NCBI GenBank assembly: GCA_003184365.1
Contig: NKYR01000004.1
Span: forward strand, 310,001-374,000
Source of the DNA: Evernia prunastri
Lineage: Eukaryota; Ascomycota; Lecanoromycetes; Lecanorales; Parmeliaceae
Length of the DNA stretch: 64,000 bases
Reading direction: 5' to 3'
Shown here: positions 10,328-20,395 of the stretch, piece after piece
Layout of the letters: every line of letters starts with the position of its first letter
Numbering within the stretch: the first letter of the stretch is position 1
Position numbers and translations under genes: made by a program
Notes under the pieces: generated by a model
The model's input: only the letters and a program-made list of their open reading frames with translations
Told to the model about the DNA's origin: nothing
Database searches by the model: none

Positions 10328-11197
10328 GAGTGAAGACTCTAAGTATCTTGGCACTATACACTCAAAGGAGACCTAATTCAAGTGATGCCAATATTAGAGG
10401 GTTAGTCTCTGATATGTAGATATCAACTGCATGGGTCCTGCAGCACGACAAAAGACAGGAGCAATGTGGTCTTCAGGAGATAGACCTATTGAAGCCCTGC
10501 AATGTTTTCGAGTATGAAGACAGATGACTAGAATGATATTCTGGTCATAGTGTAGTATCGACAAGCGAAAGAGAGAAAATTATGATTCTTAAATGAAAAA
10601 TTTGAGCCTACGAGTAGGTTAGCCCGCGGCCTCACTTCGTCAGAGGTTCTTTTTTCCAAGATTCGCGACCGCGACTGAGAGAGTCAAAGTTGATTGCTAG
10701 AACTCTGGCTTATAGAATGAACCCAGCAGTGCCACAGGCCATCACTTGGCCTAGCCAAAGAATTCGTGGCTCAAAGGACATGGCCTGAGCGAGACCTCCG
10801 ACTCCCCGAGACCGCCAAGAGGTGTAGCCGCCGTCGGCGCCCAGCCTTACCCAAACGCTGATCACCGACTCGACCGAAGGAACCACTCACGCGTCTTCAA
10901 GCTCTCCATATGGTTGGACGCTTGCCTAATGGAAGAGGCTACGAGCATGCATACCAAATATAGATCCTTTACATACCGTGAATCAATGCCATTAATAGCT
11001 ACAACCCGTTCTGCGTTGTAGAGCCTTTCTGCTTAAGTACATGACATCTCTGTTGCTTGTCCTGTCTCTTCTTGCTCGGCTTGGATTTCATGGTTGAGTT
11101 CCGTGACCCTCCAATCTGCCTTGCCCAACACCTCTCCTTCTCTCAAGCATTTGCTGTCATTCATTGAAGCTCACAGAGCACACAACCTTGTTGAGAG
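10328..11197. other. Divergent promoter region ADE2 / AIM24-like gene
   Basis: 870 bases between two divergent starts. Contains polypyrimidine stretches near 11050-11150, ahead of the plus-strand gene, and a possible Gcn4/Bas1-type element at 10681-10686. I found no tRNA or other RNA gene. Confidence 0.5.
10681..10686 (-). promoter_or_regulatory. Possible TGACTC (Gcn4/CpcA or Bas1-type) element upstream of ADE2
   Basis: The minus strand reads TTGACTCT here, about 355 bp upstream of the ADE2 start. In yeast TGACTC sites drive ADE genes through Bas1 and Gcn4. A six-base match alone is expected often by chance, so this is only suggestive. Confidence 0.2.
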
Positions 11198-12586
11198 ATG
11201 GCGTCTCCACCACCCCCAGGCTACGGATCTCCAGCTCATGGGGGCTACTACCCTCGTTAGTACAAGGCCATGAGAAGACCTACAAGCACCGGGAGCTGAC
11301 TTGGTTCTACAGCACCTCCCAGTGGGCCTCCTGAAAGCCGTACCTACCCTCCACCAGGTATGACACCTGGCAGTCCTCAACTCTTCTCATGCTAAACCGC
11401 CACGCAAGTCCAATCATACCCACCGCCTCCCTCCTCGCCCGGCTTCCCGCCCCCGCAATCACAATCTTACCCACCTCCACCTTCTCAGCCGTCCCCTGCC
11501 TCGGGCAGCTACCCCCCTCCACCCCCACAGCAACAGTACGCCGGTAATGGCCACCGCGCATCATTTGCCCCTCCCCCTCAAGCCGCGACTCCTTCCCCTT
11601 CCTACACGCCAGAGAAGAAGCCCCCTCCAGAGTTGTACCAGGAAGCGCCTCCGTCTGCGGGCTTTGTTGGGAACCGAAAGAACTCACAGCCGGCTATGAG
11701 CCCCGAGAAGCCGCCACTAAATACGAATCAATCTTCACAAATGCCAGGAGGAGCACCTGCGCAGGGTCATTTTATAGGCGCTGGAGCGACTACGCAGGAT
11801 GATATTGGGACTTTCAATGGTGGGAGCTATCGAATAAGTCATAGAAATACCAACACTATCCTAACACTCCAATTGGCTATGGGTTGTCCTTTGCACGCAA
11901 AGCCAGGTATGTCGGAAGCTCACTTTCGCTTCCATCATCCACTAAACGTAGCTTTAAGGCATCATGATTGCAATGTCCCCCACTGTAACCCTCAAAGGCG
12001 CCGTCAAATTCTCCATGAAAAAGCTCATCGCCGGCGGCGAAATAATGACATCCACCTACACCGGCCCCGGCGAGATACTTTTCACTCCCCCTTTCCTTGG
12101 CGATATCACCACTCTCCGCCTCACGGGTAAGGAGCAGTGGAACGTGGGTAAAGACGCATTCATGGCGGCTACGCAGGGTATTGTGAAAGAGCTCAAGAAT
12201 CAGGGGTTCAGCAAAGCTATGTTCTCAGGGGAGGGACTCTTCGTCTACAAGATGAGCGGGACGGGGATCTTATGGTTGGCGAGTTTCGGCGCTATTATTC
12301 GAAAAGATGTAAGCTCTACCTCTGTTCTCCTCGCACCTTAGACCGCGACCACTAACAATGGATTCAGCTTGTGGAAGGCGAGAAATACATTATCGACAAT
12401 GGCCATCTCGTAGCCTGGAACTGCAAATACGTGATGGAGCGCGTAGCAAGTGGAGGCATCATCTCCGGTATCAGCAGTGGGGAAGGATTGGTTTGCAAAT
12501 TTTCGGGCCCAGGCACTGTGTTCATGCAGACGAGGAATCCGAAGGAGTTTGCGGCATGGATGGGAGCACATGCTGCTAATGCTTGA
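11198..12586 (+). CDS. AIM24-family protein with Pro/Tyr-rich N-terminus
   Basis: Five exons (11198-11255, 11313-11357, 11409-11906, 11959-12308, 12368-12586) give 389 residues. Residues 1-150 are low complexity, built of Tyr-Pro-Pro-Pro steps (GYGSPAHGGYYPP, SYPPPPS). The conserved AIM24/TRAP-like beta domain follows: GTFNGGSYRISHRNTNTILT, LAMGCPLHAKPGIMIAMSP, TLKGAVKFSMKKL, ILFTPPFLGDI, and the C-terminal strands GEKYIIDNGHLVAW and GLVCKFSGPGTVF. Yeast Aim24 is a mitochondrial inner-membrane organisation protein; this form has no mitochondrial presequence and belongs to the prokaryote-like branch whose role is unclear. All intron phases (1, 1, 1, 0) keep the frame. Confidence 0.85.
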
Positions 12587-12911
12587 AAGAATGAGCGAAA
12601 AGTTTTCTATTTCTATCTGGGTATCTCTGCATCAAGCCATGCTCATTATGCTTTCATGAATGCCATCATAATCCGTGACCGTAACCGTAACCGAAGTACT
12701 CCTTATGAAAAGCCCTGTAACAAGCAATCTTCCTTCGTAGAAAGTAACCTTGTCCACACATCCTCCTTTAAGGTCTGCCATACAATCCTGACATCAACGC
12801 ACAACAGACAATAATAGTGTCTCCGTCCGTTGTTCATTTCCATCGTCATAGATCCTCCTCTTCTACTCAATGTCCTGTCTTTGCTATCTCGTCTTTGCTG
12901 TCCTTGAGCCT
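12587..12911. other. Convergent 3' region
   Basis: 325 bases between the stops of the AIM24-like and MFS genes. Nothing besides the 3' ends is visible. Confidence 0.5.
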
Positions 12912-14364
12912 TCACAACTTCGCAATACGCCACCCCTTCTTGGCATACCGAGCAGCGAGCATCAGACACCCGCCCGACAGAACCGTCAGACCAGCAAACA
13001 GCTGAGCACCCAGATATCCACCGTTCTGACGCTTGATAATAGCCCCACCGATCGGCGTCCCCGTGAGCGCCGCAATACTAATCCAGAAGAAGACAAACGC
13101 CATCCTCACGCGGTTCTTATCCGGATTATCCCCTGGAAATTTCCAGATCGCAGGGTTATACAACCCCTGCACGGCGCCCGAGCAGAACCCGTAGAAGCAG
13201 GCGACGACCGTGATGCCGGCTCGGGTTGTGGCGCCGATCCAGACGAATAGGAAGAGGGCCGTTAGGAAGATGCACGGGATAATGGTGTTGACTGGGCCGA
13301 AGAACTGGTCTGAGAGGTACGGAGGCAGGAGGCGACCGGGGAGGTTGAATGCGTTCATGAGGATTAGGAGGATAACGGCTTGGTGGTTGCCCAGATGCAC
13401 GTGGGACTGGGCGTAGGCTACGATGAAGTAGAAGCTGAAGTAGATGCCCCAGAATGTGAGGAAGAGTCCTGGCGGTCGATGTCAGTGAGATCTGGTGAAG
13501 GTGATGCTCTGTTTGATAGGATGTACTTACCGGCTGACATTAGAAGGAATGACACATCCTTGAACATGCTCCAGTCCATCTGAGGCCTGCGTGGACCAGC
13601 ATTTGAGCGCTGACTGACAAGACAATTCGCCACCAGTAAGGTGACACCGGCAACAGCGGCGAATACTAATATGGTATTAGTTTATTCAGCTCTGTAACGG
13701 AGAATAGGCTTGACTGTACTCCATAAGGTGAAGGAGAAACCCTTCTTGAAGACAAGCTGCTGGGCTATCGCTGGGTATACCATACCACCTATCTCATTAG
13801 TATCAAGCCCGTACGTGAATAGAAGTTAGTTACGTACCGACAGAGCCACCGGCAGAGGTAAATCCAGCAGCAACGCCAAGACGGGCGTCGAAGTACGTCT
13901 GAAGGACTAATACGCCGCTGCCATAGGCCATCCCCATGCCTATCCCGGTGAGAATGCCCTGAACTGCCAGGAGCTTGCCGAACTCATGGCACCAACTGGT
14001 CCCCAAGACGGCGAGGAACATAACCAGACAGCCGCCATTGAAACAGGGGCGGAAGAAGCCCTTCTCGATGAGTGGGCTGGCTATGATACTCATGAAAAAG
14101 AGGAAAAATATCTGGAAACTCCCGATCCATGCGATTTTCGCCGGGGATTCACCCGGGAAGATGGCCTGATAGTAGGCCTGGAAGACGCCGTAGGACTGTA
14201 TCAGTCCTCTGTTGTGACCTGAAGTTAGTGAAATGTCCGGGCAGTGAACCGGGGAACGTTGCAACTCACTGGGCATTAAAGATCACCAGAAATCCGCCGA
14301 CAACCTGCAGCCACGCCTTAATCCCTCCATCAGGAGGGTTTGTTCCCGTAGCTTGTGTAGGCAT
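12912..14364 (-). CDS. MFS transporter, monocarboxylate-porter (MCT/Mch) type
   Basis: Five exons (14270-14364, 13838-14208, 13720-13788, 13531-13665, 12912-13468) give 408 residues. The order of hydrophobic segments fits a 12-TM permease: GIKAWLQVVGGFLVIFNAQG (TM1) flows into GLIQSYGVFQAYYQAIFPG, the usual TM1 to loop signature of fungal monocarboxylate permease homologues. Later segments include IFFLFFMSIIASPL, GILTGIGMGMAYG and FYGFCSGAVQGLYNP. The C-terminus is short (ARYAKKGWRIAKL). The acceptor of the first intron was placed at 14209 because this restores NAQGLIQSYGVFQ; the nearer CAG gives a stop. The substrate cannot be read from sequence; Mch-type relatives include a riboflavin carrier and many orphans. 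Confidence 0.85.
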
Positions 14365-14529
14365 TGTGGGGGATGTGAGGTGAGTTGTAGAGAGGTTGAG
14401 GTTTTGTGCCGAAATCTGGACGCGTTTGTGCGGATGAAAAGCAGCTAGTCAATTTCACTCTTATAGTGAATTACCCAAAGAAGCTGACTACGAAAGTGTT
14501 AAGCTGACTAGATCAAGGCTCTTTCTCCG

Positions 14530-16360
14530 GTTTATATCCTCTTGAAGAGCAATAATTCATATTTTGGCACCATTGCAGTAACTCATCTCATAGGTAGCAA
14601 ACCTCTCTTTCAAGAGATGTAACTATCTCAGCACCTTAGATGAACTTACAACAAAGGGTAATAATCCTCTCATCAATGCATTAATAAGGAAATCTATCTC
14701 TTATTAATGCATAAACAGACGATATCAAACCTCTGCTCTAATCAAACGTATGGTCTTAACACCTTTCGTAAATCTAGAGACAAAGGTAAGTAACCTCTTA
14801 TCAATGCACTCAGAGGATAACAAACCTCCTCTCTGTTCAAATCAATCGTCTTAATATTCTCTGCAAATCTAGAGACAAAGGGTAAGTAACCTCTCGTCAA
14901 TGTGTATAGAGGACAGCAAACCTCTTCTCTGTCTGTATCAATCATCTCAATATTCTCTACAAATCTAGAGACAAAGGATAAGCAACCTCTCGTCAATGTA
15001 TACAGAGAATAGCAAACCTCTTCTCTATTTAAATCAATCATCTCAATACCCTCTGCAAATCTAGAGACAAAGGATAAGCAACCTCTCGTCAATGTATATA
15101 GAAAACAGCAAACCTCTTCTCTGTTCAAATCAATCATCTTGATACCCTCTACAAATCTAGAGATAGAGGATAAGTAATCTCTTATCAATGCATATAGAGG
15201 GTAATAAACCTCTTCTCTATTCAAAATTATGAGCTTGAAACCCTTCGTAAATATAGAAATAAAGGACGAGAAACCTCTAAATGCATAGATGGAAGGTAAA
15301 AAACCTCTTCTCTATCTAGATTTATGGTCTTTGTACTTATATAACCTTAGAGATTGAGAATAATCACCTCTCAACAATGCGGAGAAAGAGGAGAACAACC
15401 TCTCATTAATGTAGAAATAGAGGATAACCAACCTCTTCTCTGTTCGAATGAATAGTCTCAGCGCCATACAAACCTCAAGAATAGAGGATATGAATCTCTC
15501 ATTAATGCAGAGACAGAAGATAATAACCTCTCATTAACGCAGAGACAGAGGGTAACCAACCTCTTCTCTGTTCGAATGAATAGTCTCAGCGCCATACACA
15601 ACCTCAAAGGCAGAGAATATAAATCTCTCATTGATACAGAGACAGAGGATATCCAATCTCCTCTCTGTCTGAATTGATGATTTTAGCGCCTTACACAAAG
15701 TCAGAGATGGAAGATGACAATCTCTCATTATTGCACAGACAGAGGGAAAACGCCTCTTCTCTGTCTGAATCCGTAATCTTAGCGCCTATACAAATCCAGA
15801 GGCAAAGGATAGCAAACCTCTTCTCTGTCTGAAGTCATGGTCTTGGCGCCTATACAAATCCAGAGGCAAAGGATAGCAAACCTGTTCTCTGTCTAAAGTC
15901 ATGGTCTTAGCGCCTTGTAAAGCCCAGAGATAGAGGATGGTAGCCATCTTCTCTGGCAGTACAATTGTCGATATCTCAAATAAAACCAGAAACCAAGGAA
16001 ACCAAACCTCTTCTCTGTCAGATTCAGCTATCTTCACGCCTTGCAAACTCATAGATAGAGGGCAATAAACTCTTCATCCGTTAGATTCGGTTATCTTATA
16101 TCACATACGCACCGATGGAGAGACGGGTTACAAAACCTTCGTCTGTTATATTCGGCTATCTTATAGCTCGATCGGATGCATAAACAGCAGTTAATCAACC
16201 CCTGATCTGTTATAGTCACAGCTAGCTTACATCTTGCACGAAGCCGTAAACAGCGAGTAGAAGCCCCTCTCCTGTCATATTCAGCTATCTTACATTCTAT
16301 GCAAATGCATAAACAACGGGTAACACACCTCTTATCTCTCGGATTCATGGGCACTAATGA
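14530..16360. repeat. Tandem repeat array, about 96-bp units decaying to about 64-bp units
   Basis: A recurring block CAAACCTCTTCTCTGT appears at 14726, 14821, 14917, 15013, 15109, 15205 and 15300, a spacing of 95-96 bases; further units follow at about 15428, 15557, 15654 and 15748, then at 15813 and 15877 with only 64-base spacing, and degenerate units continue to about 16350. Units differ mostly by C/T and A/G exchanges. On the minus strand the exact 96-base register keeps a frame open for five units (14742-15224), giving a 32-residue repeat around DLNREEVCYSLYTLTRG. The array sits between the MFS transporter promoter and the 3' end of the SDR gene. I regard it as a minisatellite; coding is possible but unproven. 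Confidence 0.85.
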
Positions 16361-16369
16361 ATCAGAGTA

Positions 16370-17201
16370 TTAGTACATAGAGAATCCCCCGGAGGCCGAA
16401 ATAGCTTGCCCCGTAATCCACCGGCTGCTTTCCTCAGATAGGAAACCCACGACCTGAGCTATGTCGTCCGTAGTACCAAGCCTGTACTCGACCGGTGTCG
16501 ACTTCTTCTGCATCTCGACTATATCCTTCGGAATCCCATCGAGTACATCTGTCTGTACAGGTCCAGGGTTGACCGTATTGACAGTATGGCCTTGAGGGCC
16601 CAACTCCGCTGCAAAGCACCTCGTCATTCCTTCCACAGCGGCTTTCGAGGAACAGTACAGAGAGAGGTCTTTGAGACCTAAGCGAGCGCCAACGGAGCTT
16701 ACGTTAATGATTCGACCGGGTGCACGCAAGTAGGGCAGGGCCGCCTTGGACATGAGGAGAACAGCTCGGACATTAAGATCGTAGACGTAGGAGAAGTCAT
16801 CGGCAGAAATATCCCCAAGACCCTTTACCAACTCGCATCCAGCATTGTTGACTAAAATATCAATGTGACCTCCAAATGCTGAGCGTGTAGCCTGGACGAT
16901 CTTTTCAGGAGCATCGACTTGTCGGAGGTCTGCTTGGACTTTTGCAGCTGCGGAGCCATTTTGCAGTTGCTCTATTCTCTTGACGAGCTCATCTACGCTC
17001 TTCTCGCTGCCAGGGGAGGTAAATGTCACAGCGACCTAGGTAATGAATTAGCTATGTAGGTAGTAGGATGAAGACGTCCCACTGCAATTCACTTGCTTTA
17101 GCACCACGCCTCGCCAACTCGTACGCAACTTGCGCTCCGATGCCACGAGACCGCGAGGCTCCAGTGACGATAGCTACCTTGCCTTGAAGACTAAGAGCCA
17201 T
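16370..17201 (-). CDS. Short-chain dehydrogenase/reductase (classical SDR) with a GC-AG intron
   Basis: Two exons (17097-17201, 16370-17035) give 256 residues. The intron 17036-17096 starts GCAAGT (the usual form of a GC donor) and ends CCTAG; only this join gives the expected RRGAKVAVTFTS. The Rossmann glycine motif reads TGASRSRGIG at about 14-23, the NNAG motif is VNNAGCEL, and the catalytic Ser-Tyr-Lys set is in NVSSVGARLG and YCSSKAAVEG. The C-terminal PGPVQTD and ITGQAISASGG are classical. The closest general resemblance is to 3-oxoacyl-ACP reductase-like fungal SDRs; the substrate is unknown. Its 3' end abuts the tandem repeat array and its 5' side faces the SH3 gene. Confidence 0.85.
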
Positions 17202-17585
17202 TACCATTAGAGTATATATTATAATTATGTTGCAATAGGCGACACATGGATGGCAATGAGCTTGTCATTCACGGTTGAGAGGAATTGCTCTTGGCTTCGG
17301 ACTTTCGTTAAGGACCGCCCCCGGCAGTTCGGATACCGGTATCTCATATCTACCTTACTAAAGTAAGTACGCATACTTTATTGCCAAGACTGCCAAGCTT
17401 AGCATAGCCTTCTTTTCAAACGCTCAAGAACCTGACCACATCAGACTGAAACACCATCACCCCTTCTGTCATACATTCTCCCTTCTGCTCTTGAAAATAT
17501 CTGCGCGCTTCAAACGTACAGCCTGTCCCTTTGACAGGCAGCAGTAGTATCTTCCGCTTGATGAACTGATCCGCAACTTGCCACC
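17202..17585. other. Divergent promoter region SDR / SH3 gene
   Basis: 384 bases between two divergent starts. No repeat or RNA gene seen. Confidence 0.5.
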
Positions 17586-18423
17586 ATGCCCAATCTGGAG
17601 GAGCAGACTGCGGCCATGACTAACAGGTCCCTTCGCACAATACGCAACGTTAGCCCTGCCTGTCGTACATATCATTCAGAGTACTGCTAAGAGATTAACA
17701 GGAACTTGAGTTCCTTTCAGATTCTGGCGTCATCACCTCGAGTCAGCTTTCTGCGTTACTATCACAACTGCCCGTTCAAAAGTCCCTTCATGCTCCTCTC
17801 CCAAGCCCGCAACCTACATCTGCACCTGCTCATACAACTCCCTTATCGCCACCGGTCGCCGAAATGACGAACACATCCTTGAACGAAAAGCAAAACAACT
17901 TTTACGCTCCAACACCTCAATCCGCCCTTCCACCTCCAGCATATGCCTCCTCTCCAGCTCCTCCTTCCCTCGCCACGGCCTCTGCCCTATATGAATATCA
18001 TCCGTCAGATGCAGGTGATCTCGCTATCTTGCCCAACGACTGCATCTTCATCACCGAATTCATGAATGCCGACTGGGCAAAGGGACGAAACGAACGCACT
18101 GGGATGGAGGGCATATTTCCTCGCAGCTACGTTGCTATCGTGGATGATAAGGGTGCCATGGGACGCTACCAGCCCCCTCCTCCCCCTATGCAATCCAATT
18201 ATGGTAACATGCCTGTGGATGTCAGCCAAAGTGGGAGCAGCTCTGTGCCTGGAAAGGAGAGTAAGCTCAATGCAAACGGGAAGAAGTTCGGGAAGAAAAT
18301 GGGCAATGCTGGTAAGTCTTCCGGTGAAAGAATCAAGTGGCTTCACAATTTTGCTAAATGTCATCAGCAATCTTTGGCGCTGGGGCTACGATCGGATCGA
18401 ACATTGTCAACGGGATTTTCTAG
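17586..18423 (+). CDS. SH3-domain protein, Lsb1/Pin3-like (LAS17-binding type)
   Basis: Three exons (17586-17648, 17702-18311, 18368-18423) give 242 residues. The N-terminal helical region (NRSLRTIRNELEFLSDSGVI) is typical of fungal Lsb1/Lsb2 homologues. A Pro-rich stretch precedes the SH3 domain at about 95-150 (ASALYEYHPSDAGDLAI ... GIFPRSYVAIV), with conserved ALYEY, the DWAKG tryptophan region and the PRSYV end. The C-terminus AIFGAGATIGSNIVNGIF is the conserved glycine-rich tail. In yeast such proteins bind the WASP homologue Las17 and tune actin assembly at endocytic sites, and Pin3 can promote prion formation. Length and order match the family, so this gene looks complete. Confidence 0.85.
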
Positions 18424-18908
18424 TGGTAGGGTAAAAATACTGGGGGCCGCGTGTTTCACTTTCACGATGCAGCCACGGCGTTTGGCTGGACATAGGAACT
18501 ATTCATAGACTGACCAGGGTCTGTAATGATAACAAGCCTTTTTCATGACATCTTCAGGTATACCTTTTTTACGTCTACCTCACAATGCAGTTCTGCTGTC
18601 TTCAGGCTTCGCTCTTCGGCCCGTAGGAAAATGCCAATGCCGAGAGATAATGGGTCTCGGGGATGTCGGGTCTAAGCTGCGGTAATATCCGAGTTCGACC
18701 GCCGCTAATCCACAAATGATCAACATACTTCATCGATGACGAGCAGTCCAAAAAAAAAAACAATGGTATTTTATATATACCGTCCATCTGATCCCCATTT
18801 TCTCCCATAAAAGACAGTACTCTTCGATCCAGGCAACTTCTCTGCAGCACTATTTCTGTTCTGTTTCAACTTTCGCGACTTACTAATCCAAACAGTCTTT
18901 CCACAGCT
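18424..18908. other. Intergenic, upstream of second SDR
   Basis: 485 bases between two co-oriented genes. Contains a run of ten A (18751-18760). No gene recognised. Confidence 0.45.
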
Positions 18909-19844
18909 ATGCCTTTCCAATACAAGAAAATCCTGGTCATCGGAGCCACCAGTGGAATCGGCAACGCGTTGGCATCACGGTTCGTCCAAGAAGGAAGCTC
19001 CGTCATTGTTGTTGGCAGGAGAAAGGAGAATCTCGAGGCATTTGTCCACGAGCATGGCAAAGACAAAGCGAGCGCTATCCCCTTCGACACCACGGAGCTG
19101 GAAAAAATCCCAAATTTCGCAACCAAGTCAGTCTTTTATCCAAGGCCTGACTCGAATCGTACTTACTGAAGCTAGCATCACCAAGACCCACACTGACCTC
19201 GACTGCGTCTTCTTGAACTCTGGCGTTCAGAAATCATTCGACTTTTCGAAGCCCGAGACCGTCAATTTGGATGTCGTCCAGACAGAATTCACCACCAATT
19301 ACCTCAGCAATCTTGCTTTAACCAATGCTTTCCTACCATTTTTGAAAAGTAAGAAGGAAGAGACGGCGCTGATCTAGTAAGCAAAACCGTCTACCGGGCA
19401 TAGCACTTTTGATACTGACCATTGTGAAGCACAACCTCGGGCCTTGGCCTAGTCCCAATCGTGCGATGTGCGAACTACTGCGCCAGTAAAGCGGCCATGC
19501 ACCATTACCTTCTGTGCTTGCGTGAGCAGTTGAGGGGATCTACCGTCAAGATCGTAGAGCTCTTCCCGCCAGCTGTACAAAGTAGGCCCTTTGACGCTTT
19601 CCAACCTCTCGAGCTAGATGCTAACAATACATCGATAGCGGAGCTTCATGATAAGAAACACCAGCCTGACCTGGAAAACGGAAGGCAGATGGGCATGCCC
19701 CTTGATCAGTTCACCGAGGACGCGTACCGAGGCTTGGCAGCTGGCAAAGAGGAAGTCGCAGTGGAAAAAGCGTTAGACTGGTACAATCAATTTGAGCCTA
19801 AGAGACAAGAGCTGTTTCATAAACTGGTCAAGGTCATTAAATAG
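18909..19844 (+). CDS. Short-chain dehydrogenase/reductase, DltE-like
   Basis: Three exons (18909-19126, 19176-19376, 19430-19844) give 277 residues. MPFQYKKILVIGATSGIGNAL carries the TGxxxGxG-like cofactor loop (GATSGIG), with VVGRRKENL after strand 2, where the arginines suggest NADP(H). FLNSGVQ replaces the NNAG motif, TTSGLGLVPI carries the serine, and NYCASKAAMH is the catalytic YxxxK. The second acceptor was placed after GCTAG because it restores ATNITKTHTDLD. Fungal relatives are annotated as DltE-type oxidoreductases of unknown substrate. Neighbouring genes are unrelated in function. Confidence 0.85.
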
Positions 19845-20395
19845 CCGAATGACAGGCCCGGCACCTGTCATGTAGCAAGTGAACATGGCGGATGCGCAAA
19901 AACAACCAATCGGACGTGGACTTTGACTCTTCTCAAGGCAGTTGAAGGCAGTGAAAGTGAAATCGGTTAAAGTTGTTTCGCCTTGGTGACTTCAAAGGCG
20001 GCTGCCAGCAGCAGCTCCCGTCGATTGTAATTTGTTCCGTCTGATGCTTGCCAAGGCCTACCTTATCCCTTCCCTTGCCCACCAGATGGTGACACCCGAG
20101 GCACAAGTTAAAGACAAGGTCCCCCGGACATTTTGTGGCGACGGAGATTTCACCCATCCCTTGTTTCAGCAATTCCTGCCTCTTTGCAAACAATTCCGTT
20201 AGCTTCTCCGCCATATCATTTGCCCATCTCATCGCGTTGGAAAAATGTTTTCGCCATTTTTACTCTGTCTAAGCATATCTTTTTTTGCGACTGATATAGC
20301 AAGGAAGAACAGGTCACTACTGCAAGAATCTTCACATCGGCCTGTAGCAGATACAACGGGATCGGTCGCGGCACTCCACTTTCCCTTCAGAGCAA
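19845..20395. other. Intergenic, upstream of coiled-coil gene
   Basis: 551 bases. A minus-strand open frame of 99 codons (19933-20232) has no recognisable domain and lies in promoter-like sequence; not called. Confidence 0.4.

Noticed and set aside
19933..20232. 99-codon minus-strand frame with five cysteines
   Set aside because: Lies in the promoter of the coiled-coil gene, with no recognisable domain and no conserved start context.
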